Position numbers and translations under genes: made by a program. Under the pieces are notes generated by a model. It was given only the letters and a program-made list of their open reading frames with translations. It did no database searches and was not told the origin of the DNA. Shown in pieces: positions 49,280 to 59,442 of a DNA stretch of 64,000 bases (its first letter is position 1; each line of letters begins with the position of its first letter). This DNA is from Streptomyces omiyaensis (GTDB lineage: Bacteria; Actinomycetota; Actinomycetes; Streptomycetales; Streptomycetaceae): NCBI RefSeq assembly GCF_014650895.1, contig NZ_BMVV01000010.1, positions 234,437 to 298,436 of the forward strand, given 5' to 3'.

Positions 49280-50064
49280 GGCCCCAGTACGGCCCGGGCG
49301 ACCGCGTCCGGGGCGTCCCGCATGACCAGATGGCCCGACGGTTCGGCCGCCGCGTAGCGGCCGTCGAGCCGCCGGGCCAGCGCGCGCTGGCGCTGCTCCC
49401 AGCGGGCGGAGCCGTCGGGGGCGGCGAGGACGGTGACGGGGGCGCCGGGCGGGAGCGGGCGGACGCGGCGCAGGGCGTCGAGCTCGACGGCGACGGAGCC
49501 GTAGCGGGCGTTCTCGCGGAGCGCGCCGCGCCAGACGCGTGAGGCCCGGTAGACCCGGCGGAGCGCGGCGGGCGGGGCGGGGTCGGGGTGGACGGCGAGG
49601 CGGCGGAGGGCGGGGCCGAGGGCGGCGGGCAGGCCGAGGGCGGTGAGGGCGGTCCCCGCGGGGACGGTCCAGCCGAGGCGGCCGGGGCGGGGGTGCTCCT
49701 CGACCGAGGAGTCGACGAGGACCAGGGCGGCCGTGCGGTCCGGGTGGAGGCGGGCGAACCCCTCGGCGTGGAAGCCGGCGATCGAGTGGCCGACGACGGT
49801 GGCGGGCCCCGGGAGCCGCAGGGCGTCGAGGAGGGCGGCGATCCGGTCGGCCTCGCCGGCGAGGGTGGGGGGCGCGGTGGTGCCCTGGGTGAGGCCGTGG
49901 CCGGGCCGGTCGAAGCGGACGACGGTGCGGTGCGGGGCGAGCAGCGGCACGACCGGGTCCCAGTCGAACCAGGCGAGGCCGAGGCCGGCGGAGAGGACGC
50001 AGACCGGCCCCTGCCCGTCGACGGCGACGTGGTGGGCGAGGTCCCCGACGCGGACGAAGGTCAC
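49264..50064 (-). CDS. Alpha/beta-hydrolase
   Basis: 266 residues with the core alpha/beta-hydrolase pattern: nucleophile elbow GHSIAG near residue 93, acid loop near LVDSS, catalytic His in GHLVMRD close to the end. LSAGLGLAWFDWDPVV is the oxyanion strand. GTG 50064 overlaps the stop of the DUF998 gene (GTGA). Substrate unknown. Confidence 0.82.
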   Translation of the reverse strand: MTFVRVGDLAHHVAVDGQGPVCVLSAGLGLAWFDWDPVVPLLAPHRTVVRFDRPGHGLTQGTTAPPTLAGEADRIAALLDALRLPGPATVVGHSIAGFHAEGFARLHPDRTAALVLVDSSVEEHPRPGRLGWTVPAGTALTALGLPAALGPALRRLAVHPDPAPPAALRRVYRASRVWRGALRENARYGSVAVELDALRRVRPLPPGAPVTVLAAPDGSARWEQRQRALARRLDGRYAAAEPSGHLVMRDAPDAVARAVLGPQDAA

Positions 50065-50840
50065 GTCCGGGCCCCTTCCCCGGCCGCCGCCGCGCGCGCG
50101 GGGCGCCTGCGGGTCTCCCCCCGGGCCAGCGAGACGGCGAGGACGCCGGTCCAGACGGCGACGAGCAGGACCTGGAGGCGCTGGCCGGCGCCGAGCAGCC
50201 ACGGGCCCCGGCCGGCCTCGAAGGCGGCGACGGCGGCGAGGGTCCAGACGGTGGCGGCGAGCTCCAGGGCGACGAGGACCGGCCCGGTGCGGGCCAGCGG
50301 CCGCCAGAGGCCGTACCGGCGGGCGGCGAGGGTGAGGGCGGTCATGGCGACGAGCGCGCCGGTCATGGCGAGACTCGAACTGACGGCGTGGGCCGCATGG
50401 GTGGCGGGGACGAGGCCGGCGGTCTCGCGGGCGGCGCACGCGGGGTCGGCGGTGGGGGCGCAGCTGAGCGGGAGGCGGGAGTCGACGGCGGTGGCGGCGC
50501 CGAAGAGGGCGAGGGCGCTCCAGCCGGCGAGGAGCCAGGGGCGGCGGCCGGCGGGGCCGGTGCCGGTGCGGGCCCAGCGGGGGACGCCGGGCTCGGGGGC
50601 GGCGGGGGCGCGGCCGGCGAGGAGGCCGGTGACGGCGCCGGCGAGGACGAGGAGGCCGGCGGCGAGGTCGGTGGCGCGGAAGAGGCCGCCGAGCGGCTGG
50701 TCGGCGGCGGCGAGCTCGGAGACGTAGGTGCGGACCGGGTCGAGACCGGTCCGTACGACGGCTTCGAGGACCCAGGCGGTGTACGCGAGCGCCCCCAGGA
50801 ACAGCAGGACGGCGGACGCGCGCGTGACCTTTCCGGGCAT
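50061..50840 (-). CDS. DUF998 membrane protein
   Basis: 259 residues with six hydrophobic segments and the DUF998 opening (WVLEAVVRTGLDPVRTYVSE). ACAARETAGL and HAVSSSLAMTGALVAM lie in the middle loop and segment. Function unknown. Translationally coupled to the downstream hydrolase. Confidence 0.82.
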   Translation of the reverse strand: MPGKVTRASAVLLFLGALAYTAWVLEAVVRTGLDPVRTYVSELAAADQPLGGLFRATDLAAGLLVLAGAVTGLLAGRAPAAPEPGVPRWARTGTGPAGRRPWLLAGWSALALFGAATAVDSRLPLSCAPTADPACAARETAGLVPATHAAHAVSSSLAMTGALVAMTALTLAARRYGLWRPLARTGPVLVALELAATVWTLAAVAAFEAGRGPWLLGAGQRLQVLLVAVWTGVLAVSLARGETRRRPARAAAAGEGART

Positions 50841-50853
50841 ACGGGGTCAGACG

Positions 50854-52335
50854 TCAGGGAGTGCCGGAAGGTTCCCGGTGGTCGGGGTGGACCCATTCGG
50901 GCTTGCGGTACTTGAGGAGGAGGCCGGGGATGACGAGGCCGAGGAGGAGCAGGCCGCCGCCGACGATCAGGAGGTAGCGCCAGAGCGGCTCGCCGTCGAA
51001 CTGGTCGGGCGGGACGAAGCCGATGACGAGGGCGGCGACGGAGGCGACGAAGCCGACGGAGGCGACCCAGGTGACGGCGGGGACGCGGAAGCCGCGCTCG
51101 ACGCGGGGCTGGGTGCGGCGGAGCCGGACGACGGCGACGAACATCAGCAGGTAGGCGATCAGGTAGATCTGCACGGTGATGACGGAGAACATCCAGTACG
51201 AGCTGGAGACGCTGTCGCTGAAGGCGTAGAGGATGCCGATCAGGGTGGTGACCACGCCCTGGGCGACCATGATCGCGGTCGGGGAGCCGGCCTTGTTGAA
51301 CTTCTGGAAGGCGGGCGGGAGGTAGCCCTCCTGGCGGGAGAGCAGGACGAGGCCCTTGGCGGGTCCGGAGAGCCAGGTGAGCATGCCGCCGAGGGCGGCG
51401 CAGACCAGCATGACGCCGACGACCCGGGTCATCCAGCCGATGGAGAAGTGCCGGAAGAAGGCCTCGAAGGCCTGCATGAGGCCGGCGGTGAGGCTGAGCT
51501 GCGAGGAGGGCATCACCCAGGCGATGGCGAGGGCCGGGAGGATGAAGATGAGCAGGACGAGTCCGGTGGCCAGGAACATCGACTTCGGGTACTCGCGCCT
51601 GGGTTCGCGCAGCGAGGAGACGTGGACGCCGTTCATCTCCATGCCCGCGTAGGACAGGAAGTTGTTGACGATGAGGACGAGGCTGGCGAGGCCGGTCCAC
51701 GGCGGCAGCCAGTGGTCGGCGCTCATCGGCTGGGCGGAGGGGTTGCCCTGGGCGAGGAAGACCATGCCGAGGGCGACGAGGAGCACGCCGGGGACGAGGG
51801 TGCCGATGATCAGGCCGAAGGAGGAGAGTCCGGCGATGGCCCGGGTGCCGCGCGAGGAGATCCAGACGCCGGCCCAGTAGACGGTGACGATGACGATCGC
51901 GACGTAGAGGCCGTTCTCGGCGAGCGAGGGGTCGATGACGTACGCGAAGGTCGAGGCGACGTAGGCGAGCAGGCTCGGGTAGTAGGCGATCGTCATGGCG
52001 AACTGGCACCAGACGGCGAGGAAGCCGAGCGGCTTGCCGAGGGCCTCGCTGACCCAGCGGTAGATGCCGCCGGACCAGCCGGAGGCGAGTTCGGCGCCGA
52101 CGAGGGCGGTGGGGAGGAGGAAGACGACGGCCGGGAGCAGGTAGAGGAAGACCGCGGCGAGGCCGTAGATGGCCATGGTCGGCGCGGGCCGCAGCGAGGC
52201 GACGGACGCCGTGGTCATGAAGGCGAGCGTGAGCCAGGAGATGAACTGCCGCTTGGTGCCGTCGTCCTGGAGGACCGCCGCGTCCTCGCCGGTGGCGGGC
52301 CGGGCCGACTCCGCCGGATCGTCAGTGGTCGTCAT
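50854..52335 (-). CDS. APC-family permease (GadC-like)
   Basis: 493 residues and about 12 membrane segments. It has WLTLAFMTTASVASLRPAPT at the start, GWSGGIYRWVSEALGKPLGF (segment 2-3 loop) and NNFLSYAGMEMNGVHVSSLR (segment 6 region). Relatives exchange glutamate/GABA or import amines. It lies between the DUF998 gene (14 bp) and divergent nadE. Substrate is inference; a link with GlnA2 substrates is conceivable but unsupported. Confidence 0.86.
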   Translation of the reverse strand: MTTTDDPAESARPATGEDAAVLQDDGTKRQFISWLTLAFMTTASVASLRPAPTMAIYGLAAVFLYLLPAVVFLLPTALVGAELASGWSGGIYRWVSEALGKPLGFLAVWCQFAMTIAYYPSLLAYVASTFAYVIDPSLAENGLYVAIVIVTVYWAGVWISSRGTRAIAGLSSFGLIIGTLVPGVLLVALGMVFLAQGNPSAQPMSADHWLPPWTGLASLVLIVNNFLSYAGMEMNGVHVSSLREPRREYPKSMFLATGLVLLIFILPALAIAWVMPSSQLSLTAGLMQAFEAFFRHFSIGWMTRVVGVMLVCAALGGMLTWLSGPAKGLVLLSRQEGYLPPAFQKFNKAGSPTAIMVAQGVVTTLIGILYAFSDSVSSSYWMFSVITVQIYLIAYLLMFVAVVRLRRTQPRVERGFRVPAVTWVASVGFVASVAALVIGFVPPDQFDGEPLWRYLLIVGGGLLLLGLVIPGLLLKYRKPEWVHPDHREPSGTP

Positions 52336-52453
52336 GGGCCCATGATCAGCGGGGCGGACGCTCTTCGCATGTCGGGGCGAAGGGGGCGGCGACGGCAGGA
52401 TCCGGTCATGGTTCCCAGGACATAGCGTCGGTTTGACGATTAGACTGGGGGGC

Positions 52454-54229
52454 GTGCATCGACTACGCCTCGCGCTGAATCAGATCGACTCGACCGTCGG
52501 GGACGTCGCCGGGAACTCCGAGGCGATCGTCCACTGGACCCGGCACGCCGTCGGGCAGGGCGCGCACCTCGTCGCGTTCCCCGAGATGGCGCTGACCGGC
52601 TACCCCGTCGAGGACCTGGCCCTGCGGCCGTCCTTCGTCGAGGCCTCCCGGGCGGCGCTGGCCGCGCTCGCGGAGCGGCTCGCCGACGAGGGCTTCGGCG
52701 AGGTGCCGGTGGTCGTCGGCTACCTCGACCGCACCGAGCGGGCGGTGCCCCGGCTGGGGCGTCCGGCCGGCTCGCCGGAGAACGCGGCGGCGGTGCTGCA
52801 CCGCGGCCGGGCCGTGCTCCGCTTCGCCAAGCACCACCTGCCGAACTACGGCGTCTTCGACGAGTTCCGCTACTTCGTGCAGGGCGACACGCTGCCGGTG
52901 CTGCGGGTGCGCGGGGTCGACGTGGCGCTCGCGATCTGCGAGGACCTGTGGCAGGAGGGCGGCCGGGTGCCGGCCGCGCGCAGCGCCCGGGCCGGCCTGC
53001 TGCTGTCGGTGAACGCCTCGCCGTACGAGCGGAACAAGGACGACACCCGCCTCGAACTGGTCGGCAAGCGGGCCCGGGAGGCCGGCTGCACGACCGCCTA
53101 CCTGGCGTCGACCGGCGGGCAGGACGAGCTGGTCTTCGACGGGGACTCGATCGTGGTGGACGCGGCGGGCGAGGTGATCGCCCGGGCCCCGCAGTTCACC
53201 GAGGGCAGCGTGCTGCTCGACCTGGACCTGCCGGCCGCCGATCCGGAGGCGCCCGCCCCGGGGACGGTGGTGGACGACGGGCTGCGGATCGACCGGGCGG
53301 TGCTCGCCGGCGAGGCCGGCGAGGCGCTGCCGGTGACCGAGCCGGAGCTGACGGGCGGTTACGCGCAGCGGCTCGACGACGACGAGGAGGTCTACTCGGC
53401 GCTGGTGATCGGGCTGCGCGCGTACGTCGCGAAGAACGGTTTCAGCTCGGTGGTGGTCGGCCTCTCCGGCGGGATCGACTCGGCGCTGGTCGCCGCGATC
53501 GCCTGCGACGCGCTCGGCGCGGACCGGGTGCACGGGGTGTCGATGCCGTCGAAGTACTCCTCCGACCACTCGAAGGGCGACGCGGCCGAACTGGCCCGCC
53601 GGACCGGCCTGCACTTCCGCACCGTGCCGATCGGGCCGATGTTCGACGCGTACACGGCCGCGCTGGAGCTCACCGGCCTCGCCGAGGAGAACCTCCAGTC
53701 CCGGCTGCGCGGCACCACCCTGATGGCGATCTCCAACCAGGAGGGCCACCTCGTCCTCGCCCCGGGCAACAAGTCCGAGCTGGCGGTGGGCTACTCGACG
53801 CTCTACGGCGACTCGGTCGGCGCCTACGGGCCGATCAAGGACGTCTACAAGTCGGACGTCTTCCGGCTGGCCCGCTGGCGCAACCGGGCGGCCGAGGAGC
53901 GGGGCCAGGCCCCGCCGATCCCGGAGAACTCGATCGCGAAGCCGCCCAGCGCCGAGCTGCGCCCGGGCCAGGTGGACACCGACTCGCTGCCGGACTACGG
54001 CGTGCTCGACCGGATCCTCGCCCTGTACGTGGACGGGGACGAGGGCACGGACGCGATCGTGGCGGCCGGCTTCGACGCGGAGCTGGTGGCACGGACGCTG
54101 CGGATGGTGGACGCGGCGGAGTACAAGCGGCGCCAGTACCCGCCGGGCACCAAGATCTCGGCGAAGGGCTTCGGCAAGGACCGGCGGCTGCCGATCACGA
54201 ACCGCTGGCGGGAGACACCGGCTTCCTGA
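52454..54229 (+). CDS. nadE: Glutamine-dependent NAD+ synthetase
   Basis: 591 residues. The N-terminal nitrilase-like glutaminase has VAFPEMALTGY (catalytic Glu), KHHLPNYGVFDE (Lys) and ALAICEDLWQEGG (Cys near residue 162). The C-terminal synthetase has PP-loop GLSGGIDSAL near 337 and SMPSKYSS. It makes NAD+ from nicotinate adenine dinucleotide with glutamine as ammonia donor. GTG 52454 gives the expected VHRLRLALNQ start; a TTG 21 bases upstream is less likely. Overlaps the convergent MFS gene by 35 bp. Confidence 0.94.
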   Translation: MHRLRLALNQIDSTVGDVAGNSEAIVHWTRHAVGQGAHLVAFPEMALTGYPVEDLALRPSFVEASRAALAALAERLADEGFGEVPVVVGYLDRTERAVPRLGRPAGSPENAAAVLHRGRAVLRFAKHHLPNYGVFDEFRYFVQGDTLPVLRVRGVDVALAICEDLWQEGGRVPAARSARAGLLLSVNASPYERNKDDTRLELVGKRAREAGCTTAYLASTGGQDELVFDGDSIVVDAAGEVIARAPQFTEGSVLLDLDLPAADPEAPAPGTVVDDGLRIDRAVLAGEAGEALPVTEPELTGGYAQRLDDDEEVYSALVIGLRAYVAKNGFSSVVVGLSGGIDSALVAAIACDALGADRVHGVSMPSKYSSDHSKGDAAELARRTGLHFRTVPIGPMFDAYTAALELTGLAEENLQSRLRGTTLMAISNQEGHLVLAPGNKSELAVGYSTLYGDSVGAYGPIKDVYKSDVFRLARWRNRAAEERGQAPPIPENSIAKPPSAELRPGQVDTDSLPDYGVLDRILALYVDGDEGTDAIVAAGFDAELVARTLRMVDAAEYKRRQYPPGTKISAKGFGKDRRLPITNRWRETPAS

Positions 54230-55430
54230 CGCCGGGGTCCTGGCCGAGGGGACCCCGCGCGACCACGTGCGAGGCCTCCGCCCTCCGGCCCGGGCGGTCG
54301 AGGAGGCCGGCGACGACGGCGATCGCCAGGCCGGCGGCGGCGAGGCCCGCGCCGACCAGGGCCGGGGAGGTCCAGCCCCAGCCTGCCGCGACGGCGGCGC
54401 CGCCGGCCCAGGCGCCGCCCGCGTTGGCGAGGTTGAAGGCGGAGTGGTTGGAGGCGGAGGCCAGGGTGGGCGCGTCCTTCGCCTTCTCCATGACGAGCAT
54501 CTGGAGCGGGGTGGTGGTCATGAAGCCGACGGCGCCGAGGACCACCACGGTGACCAGCGCGAGCCAGGGCACGTGGATCGTGAAGCGGAACGCCACCAGG
54601 GTCACGGCGAGGACCGCGAGCGAGCCGTAGAGGGTGGGGCGCGGGGCGCGGTCGGTGAGCGGTCCGGCGGCGAGCGCGCCACCGGTCATGCCCAGGCCGA
54701 AGAGGGCGAGGACGACGGTGACGGTGGACTCGCCGAAGCCCATGACCTCGGTGGTCATGGAGGCCAGGTAGGAGTAGACGGCGAAGACGCCGGCGAAGCC
54801 GAAGACCGCGGTGAGCAGGCCGAGCAGCACCTGCGGGCGGCCGAGGGCGCGCACCTCGCGGCCGAGGCCCTGCCGCTCGTCGACGGGGATTTCGGGGACC
54901 ATCCGGGCGAGGGCCGCGAGCGAGGCCAGGCCGATGACGGCGACGACCAGGAAGGTCGCGCGCCAGCCGAGGTGCTGGCCGAGCAGGGTGGCGGCGGGGA
55001 CGCCGAGGATGTTGGCGACGGTGAGGCCCAGGAACATGGTGGCGACCGCGCGGGCCTGCCGGTCGGGACGGACGAGGCGGGCGGCCACGACGGCGCCGAC
55101 GCCGAAGAAGGCGCCGTGCGGGAGGCCCGCGAGGACCCGGCCGGCGAGCAGCCAGCCGTAGCCGGGGGCGAGGGCGGAGGCGAGGTTGCCGACGGTGAAG
55201 AGGACCATCAGCAGGAGCAGCATCCGCTTGCGCGGGACGCGGGAGCCGAGGGCGGTGAGCAGCGGGGCGCCGACGACGACGCCGAGGGCGTAGGCGGAGA
55301 CGAGGTGGCCCGCGGTGGGGACGGTGGTGCCGAGGTCGTCCGCGACGTTGGGCAGCAGGCCCATCATCACGAACTCGGTGGTGCCGATGCCGAAGGCGGA
55401 GATGGCCAGGGCGAGCAGGGCCACGGGCAT
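54195..55430 (-). CDS. MFS exporter, DHA1/AraJ-like
   Basis: 411 residues with 12 predicted membrane segments and the DHA1 pattern: FGIGTTEFVMMGLLPNVADD in the first segment, LGSRVPRKRMLLL (motif A) and GLPHGAFFGVGAVVA (motif C area). Similar to AraJ/YdhP-type exporters for sugars or drugs. ATG 55430; the TTTCGAAAACAAA sequence around 55465 is A-rich and may be a promoter element. Substrate not determined. Confidence 0.87.
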   Translation of the reverse strand: MPVALLALAISAFGIGTTEFVMMGLLPNVADDLGTTVPTAGHLVSAYALGVVVGAPLLTALGSRVPRKRMLLLLMVLFTVGNLASALAPGYGWLLAGRVLAGLPHGAFFGVGAVVAARLVRPDRQARAVATMFLGLTVANILGVPAATLLGQHLGWRATFLVVAVIGLASLAALARMVPEIPVDERQGLGREVRALGRPQVLLGLLTAVFGFAGVFAVYSYLASMTTEVMGFGESTVTVVLALFGLGMTGGALAAGPLTDRAPRPTLYGSLAVLAVTLVAFRFTIHVPWLALVTVVVLGAVGFMTTTPLQMLVMEKAKDAPTLASASNHSAFNLANAGGAWAGGAAVAAGWGWTSPALVGAGLAAAGLAIAVVAGLLDRPGRRAEASHVVARGPLGQDPGVRKPVSPASGS

Positions 55431-55563
55431 GGGTGGGAGACCCTTTCCGGATCCAGGGGTTTGTTTCTTTCGAAAACAAATTGTGGCAGATCCCGGAGGG
55501 TCCCCCGGCCACCGGGGGATGAAGAGTGTGTTTCGGGCGGGGTGCGTCCGCCCGCCCGCGGGG

Positions 55564-56592
55564 TCAGAGGGTGATGCGGGCGGCGAGCGGCAGGTGGTCG
55601 CTCTTCGTCTCCGGCAGCGCCCAGGAGGAGACCGGCTCGACGCCCCGGACCAAAATCTGGTCGATCCGGGCCATCGGGAAGGAGGCCGGCCAGGAGAAGC
55701 CGAAGCCGTCGCCGGCCGCGCCCTGGGTGGAGCGCATCTGGGCGGTGACGGCGTTGAGGGCGCGGTCGTTCATGGTGCCGTTGAGGTCGCCGAGGAGGAC
55801 GACCCGCTGCGCCCGGTCGCTCGCGATGGCCTCGCCCAGGGCGTTGGCGCTGTTGTCGCGCTGGTTGGCGGTGAAGCCGGCGTTCAGCTTGACCCGCACG
55901 GAGGGCAGGTGGGCGACGTACACCCGCAGCTCGCCCTGGGGGGCGACGACGGTGGCGCGCATGGCGCGGGTCCAGCCCATGTGGATGTCGACCGGCTTCG
56001 CGTCGCGCAGCGGCAGCCGGCTCCACAGGCCGACGGTGCCCTGGACGGAGTGGTGCGGGTACTTCTCCGCGAGCGCCCGCTCGTAGACCGGCACCATGTC
56101 GGCCTTCAGCTCCTCCAGGGCGAGCACGTCGGCGCCGGAGGCGGCGAGCTGACGGGCGGTGCCCTCGGGGTCGGGGTTGTCGGCGTTGACGTTGTGGGTG
56201 GCGACGGTGAGGTCGCCCCCGGCGGCCGACTTGTCGGCGACCAGACCGCCGAAGAGGTTGAGCCAGACCACCGCCGGGAGCAGCAGCGCGATCAGCGCGG
56301 TGGCGGAGCGGCGGAGCAGCGCGAGGAGGAACAGGAGGGGCACGAAGAGGCCGAGCCAGGGGAGGAAGGTCTCGGTGAGGCTGCCGAGGTTGCCGACCCG
56401 GTTGGGGATCTGCGAGTGGAAGGCCATCAGGAGGGTCAGGCCGAGGGCGCAGACGGCCAGCAGGATGCCGCGCCGCCAGATGCCGGGGTCGCGCCGCAGA
56501 CGGCCGAGGGCGGAGCGGAACCGGTCACGCGACCCGGAACGGGCACCTCCCGTTCCGCCGTGCTCCGTCCCCGTCGTGTCCACCCGCGCCAT
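55564..56592 (-). CDS. Membrane-anchored endonuclease/exonuclease/phosphatase-family protein
   Basis: 342 residues: three hydrophobic segments in the first 115 residues, then an EEP domain outside the cell. It has THNVNADNPD, LALEELK (metal Glu), LLGDLNGTMND (Asp-Asn) and KSDHLPLAARI (catalytic Asp-His). Such proteins are usually extracellular phosphatases or nucleases of unknown substrate. The upstream gap of 187 bp to the TetR gene shows no further gene. Confidence 0.87.
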   Translation of the reverse strand: MARVDTTGTEHGGTGGARSGSRDRFRSALGRLRRDPGIWRRGILLAVCALGLTLLMAFHSQIPNRVGNLGSLTETFLPWLGLFVPLLFLLALLRRSATALIALLLPAVVWLNLFGGLVADKSAAGGDLTVATHNVNADNPDPEGTARQLAASGADVLALEELKADMVPVYERALAEKYPHHSVQGTVGLWSRLPLRDAKPVDIHMGWTRAMRATVVAPQGELRVYVAHLPSVRVKLNAGFTANQRDNSANALGEAIASDRAQRVVLLGDLNGTMNDRALNAVTAQMRSTQGAAGDGFGFSWPASFPMARIDQILVRGVEPVSSWALPETKSDHLPLAARITL

Positions 56593-56779
56593 CGTTGCCC
56601 CTCGCTCGCCTTGCCGTGCCGTCGTGCCGTCCGTGCTCCGAGGCCCGCCCCGACCCTAGGCGATGCCGGGCCCCGTGCACTCCCCCAAGGACGGACGCGG
56701 CGTGTGGCGGGGTTCCGGCGGCGTGCCGGTTCGGGCGGGCTGTGACAGAACGCGCACATTCGTGCGGGTCCGGGTGTGG

Positions 56780-57583
56780 TCAGTTTCTCGGCCGGACGCC
56801 GTCGAGGACGGTGTCGGCGACGCGCGCCGGGAAGTCCGGCGCCAGGTCGGCGTCGGGCTGGAGGACGGTACGGAGCAGGAGCGGGCCGACGAACAGGTCG
56901 TGGACCAGCTCCAGGTCGAGGTCGGCCCGGACCTCGCCGGAGGCGACGCCGCGCTCCAGGACCTGGAGGCCGAGGCGGCGGCGGGGCTCGATGGCGGTGC
57001 GGCGGTACTGGTCCCAGAGCCGGGGGTGGGCCTGCATCTGCGCGAACATGTTCCGCAGCAGCGCGGAGCTCCGCTTGGCGAGTCCGCGCCGCCGCATGAA
57101 CTCCAGGAGCATCACCAGGTCGTCGCGGACCGAGGTGCCGGGCAGCTCGGGGTCCGGCGGCTCGACGGAGCGGATCAGCTCGACGAGCAGGTCCTCCTTG
57201 CCGGACCAGCGGCGGTAGATGGTGGCCTTGCCGACGCCGGCGGTGCGGGCGATCCGCTCGATGGAGATGTCGCCGAGCGGCACCCCGCCCTCCATGAGCC
57301 CGATGACGGCGTCGAAGATCGCCCGCTCCGCCGCCTCGCTCCGGGGCCGCCCCCGCCGGGCCGCCCCCTCGGCGCAGGCCTCCCGCCCGGGGACCGCACC
57401 GGGCCCGGGAACCGTGGGCGCGCCGGGCCCGGGGGTGGCGCCGTCGTCCGTCGCCGGGGCGGCGGGGTCCGCCGGGCGCCGCCGGGCGGGGGCCGGGCCG
57501 GGGGCGCCCGGCGCCCCGTGGTTCTCGCCGTCCGCCAGGGACACGCGCGCCGCCTTTCGTCGTGGGAGGGCTGCCGTCCTCAT
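56780..57583 (-). CDS. TetR-family regulator of the MFS exporter
   Basis: 267 residues from ATG 57583; the first 75 are a Pro/Ala/Gly linker, so a later start (GTG 57541) is possible. The DNA-binding part is SIERIARTAGVGKATIYRRW (about 105-124), and the ligand part has ALLRNMFAQMQAHPRLWDQY. It is 40 bp downstream of the exporter on the same strand and probably represses it. Confidence 0.85.
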   Translation of the reverse strand: MRTAALPRRKAARVSLADGENHGAPGAPGPAPARRRPADPAAPATDDGATPGPGAPTVPGPGAVPGREACAEGAARRGRPRSEAAERAIFDAVIGLMEGGVPLGDISIERIARTAGVGKATIYRRWSGKEDLLVELIRSVEPPDPELPGTSVRDDLVMLLEFMRRRGLAKRSSALLRNMFAQMQAHPRLWDQYRRTAIEPRRRLGLQVLERGVASGEVRADLDLELVHDLFVGPLLLRTVLQPDADLAPDFPARVADTVLDGVRPRN

Positions 57584-57623
57584 TCTCGCCCGCCGCGCGG
57601 CGGGGACCGGACCCCGGCGGATG

Positions 57624-59228
57624 TCAGCGGCGGGCGGACTCCGGGGCCCTCGGGGCGGCCCGGTCCGGGACGCCGGGGTCGGCGGCGCGGCCGGGGAGGA
57701 AGGCGGCGACCACCACGGCGCCGACGGCGGCGATCCCCGCGGAGGCCCAGGCGGTGACGTGCATGGCGTCGAGGAAGGCCTGGTGGGCGGGGGCGACGAG
57801 CTCCTCGGCGCCCAGCTTCTCGGCGACCGCCAGGGTGGCTTCCAGGGACTCGCCGGCCGTGGTGCGGACGGCGGCCGGGAGGGCGCCGAGCCGGCCCTCG
57901 ATCTCGCCGCGGTAGACCGAGGAGAGGACGGAGCCGAGGACGGCCACGCCGAGGGCGCCGCCGACCTGGCGGAAGGTGTTGTTGATCGCGGAGCCGGAGC
58001 CGGCCTTCTCCCGGGGCAGCGTCTGCATGATCGCGACGGTGACCGGCGGCATGATGTGCGCCATGCCGGTGCCCTGCACCAGGAAGACCAGGGCCATCAC
58101 CCAGACGGGGGTGTCCGCGTCGAAGAAGGCGAAGGCGCCGAGGCCCAGGGCGACGGCCGCCATCCCGGAGGCGCAGACCGTCCGGGCGCCGAAGCGGGCG
58201 ACGGCGAGCCGGGCCCGGGGCGCGAAGACCATCTGGGCGAGGGCGAGCGGCAGCAGGAGCAGGCCGGAGTCGAGGGCGCTGTAGCCGCGGACGCTCTGGA
58301 GGTAGAAGGCGGAGAAGAAGGTCACGCCCATGAGGGCGAAGAAGACCAGGGCGATGGCGGCGACGGCGGCGGAGAAGACCGGCTTGCGGAAGTAGGAGAC
58401 GTCCAGGGCCGGGTGGTCGCTGCGCCTCTCGTACAGGACGAAGGCGGTGAGGACGGCGAGGCCGGCGAGGACCGGCACGAGGACCCCGGGCTCGGTGAAG
58501 GAGGCCCGCTCGCCGCCGCGGATGATCCCGTACACGAGGAGGACGAGGCCGAGGACGGAGAGCCCCACGCCGGCGAGGTCGATCCGGCCGGGCGCGGGGT
58601 CCCGGGACTCGGGGACGAGCCAGGCCATCAGGGCGAGGGCGATCAGCACCACCGGCACGTTGACGAGGAAGATCGAGCCCCACCAGAAGTGCTCCAGGAG
58701 GACGCCGCCGGTGATCGGGCCGATCGCGATGGCGAGGCCGACGCCGCCGGCCCATATGCCGATCGCCTTGGGCTGCTCGTCGCGCTCGAAGACGTTCATG
58801 AGGACGGCGAGGGTGGCGGGCATGACGAAGGCGGCGCCGAGGCCCATCACGGCCCGGTGGGCGACGAGCTCGCCCGGGGAGCCGGAGAAGGCGGCGAGGG
58901 CGGAGCCGAGGCCGAAGACGACGAGTCCGAAGAGGAGGGACTTCTTGCGGCCGAACCGGTCGCCGAGGAGGCCGGAGGCGAAGAGGAGGCCGGCGAAGAC
59001 GAGCGTGTAGGAGTTGATGGCCCACTCCAGCTCGCTCTGGGTGGAGCCGAGGCCGGTGGGGGCCGGGGAGGCGATCGTCTTGACCGCCACGTTCAGGATC
59101 GAGTTGTCGAGGACGACGATCAGCAGGCTGAGCATCAGCACGCCGAGGACGGCCCAGCGGCGGCGGTGGACGGCCTCGGGGACGCGCGGGGAGACGGGGG
59201 CGGAGGGGGAGGGGGACGGCGCTGGCAT
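57624..59228 (-). CDS. MFS exporter, DHA2 (14-segment, EmrB/QacA-like)
   Basis: 534 residues with 14 membrane segments. Motif A lies in GLLGDRFGRKKSLLFG, motif C-like GLAIAIGPITGGVLLEHFWW follows, and LDNSILNVAV opens the first segment. It would expel drugs or metabolites using the proton gradient. ATG 59228 begins just before the Pro/Ser-rich linker; an upstream ATG would run through the promoter and operator. Forms an operon with the TetR gene. Confidence 0.9.
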   Translation of the reverse strand: MPAPSPSPSAPVSPRVPEAVHRRRWAVLGVLMLSLLIVVLDNSILNVAVKTIASPAPTGLGSTQSELEWAINSYTLVFAGLLFASGLLGDRFGRKKSLLFGLVVFGLGSALAAFSGSPGELVAHRAVMGLGAAFVMPATLAVLMNVFERDEQPKAIGIWAGGVGLAIAIGPITGGVLLEHFWWGSIFLVNVPVVLIALALMAWLVPESRDPAPGRIDLAGVGLSVLGLVLLVYGIIRGGERASFTEPGVLVPVLAGLAVLTAFVLYERRSDHPALDVSYFRKPVFSAAVAAIALVFFALMGVTFFSAFYLQSVRGYSALDSGLLLLPLALAQMVFAPRARLAVARFGARTVCASGMAAVALGLGAFAFFDADTPVWVMALVFLVQGTGMAHIMPPVTVAIMQTLPREKAGSGSAINNTFRQVGGALGVAVLGSVLSSVYRGEIEGRLGALPAAVRTTAGESLEATLAVAEKLGAEELVAPAHQAFLDAMHVTAWASAGIAAVGAVVVAAFLPGRAADPGVPDRAAPRAPESARR

Positions 59229-59251
59229 GAACACCACTGTAGGCCTATTTC

Positions 59252-59267
59252 GAAACGGACCCGTCTC
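59252..59267. promoter_or_regulatory. Candidate TetR operator before the DHA2 exporter
   Basis: GAAACGG-AC-CCGTCTC, a 7-bp inverted repeat with one mismatch, lies 24 bp upstream of the start in an AT-rich stretch. Suitable for the downstream TetR protein. Confidence 0.5.
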
Positions 59268-59442
59268 GTATTGGAAAAACATGACCGAGGCTTGACGCGC
59301 CGGACCCCGGATTCAAACGGATGTTCGCCTGTGAAGAGCGCCACTCCGGCCCACTTCCCCGCCCGCCCGGCGAAGTGCCACCATGGATGTGGTCCGGGGA
59401 CGCCGTCAGGGCGCCTCGAGATGACACAAGGAGCCGTTCACC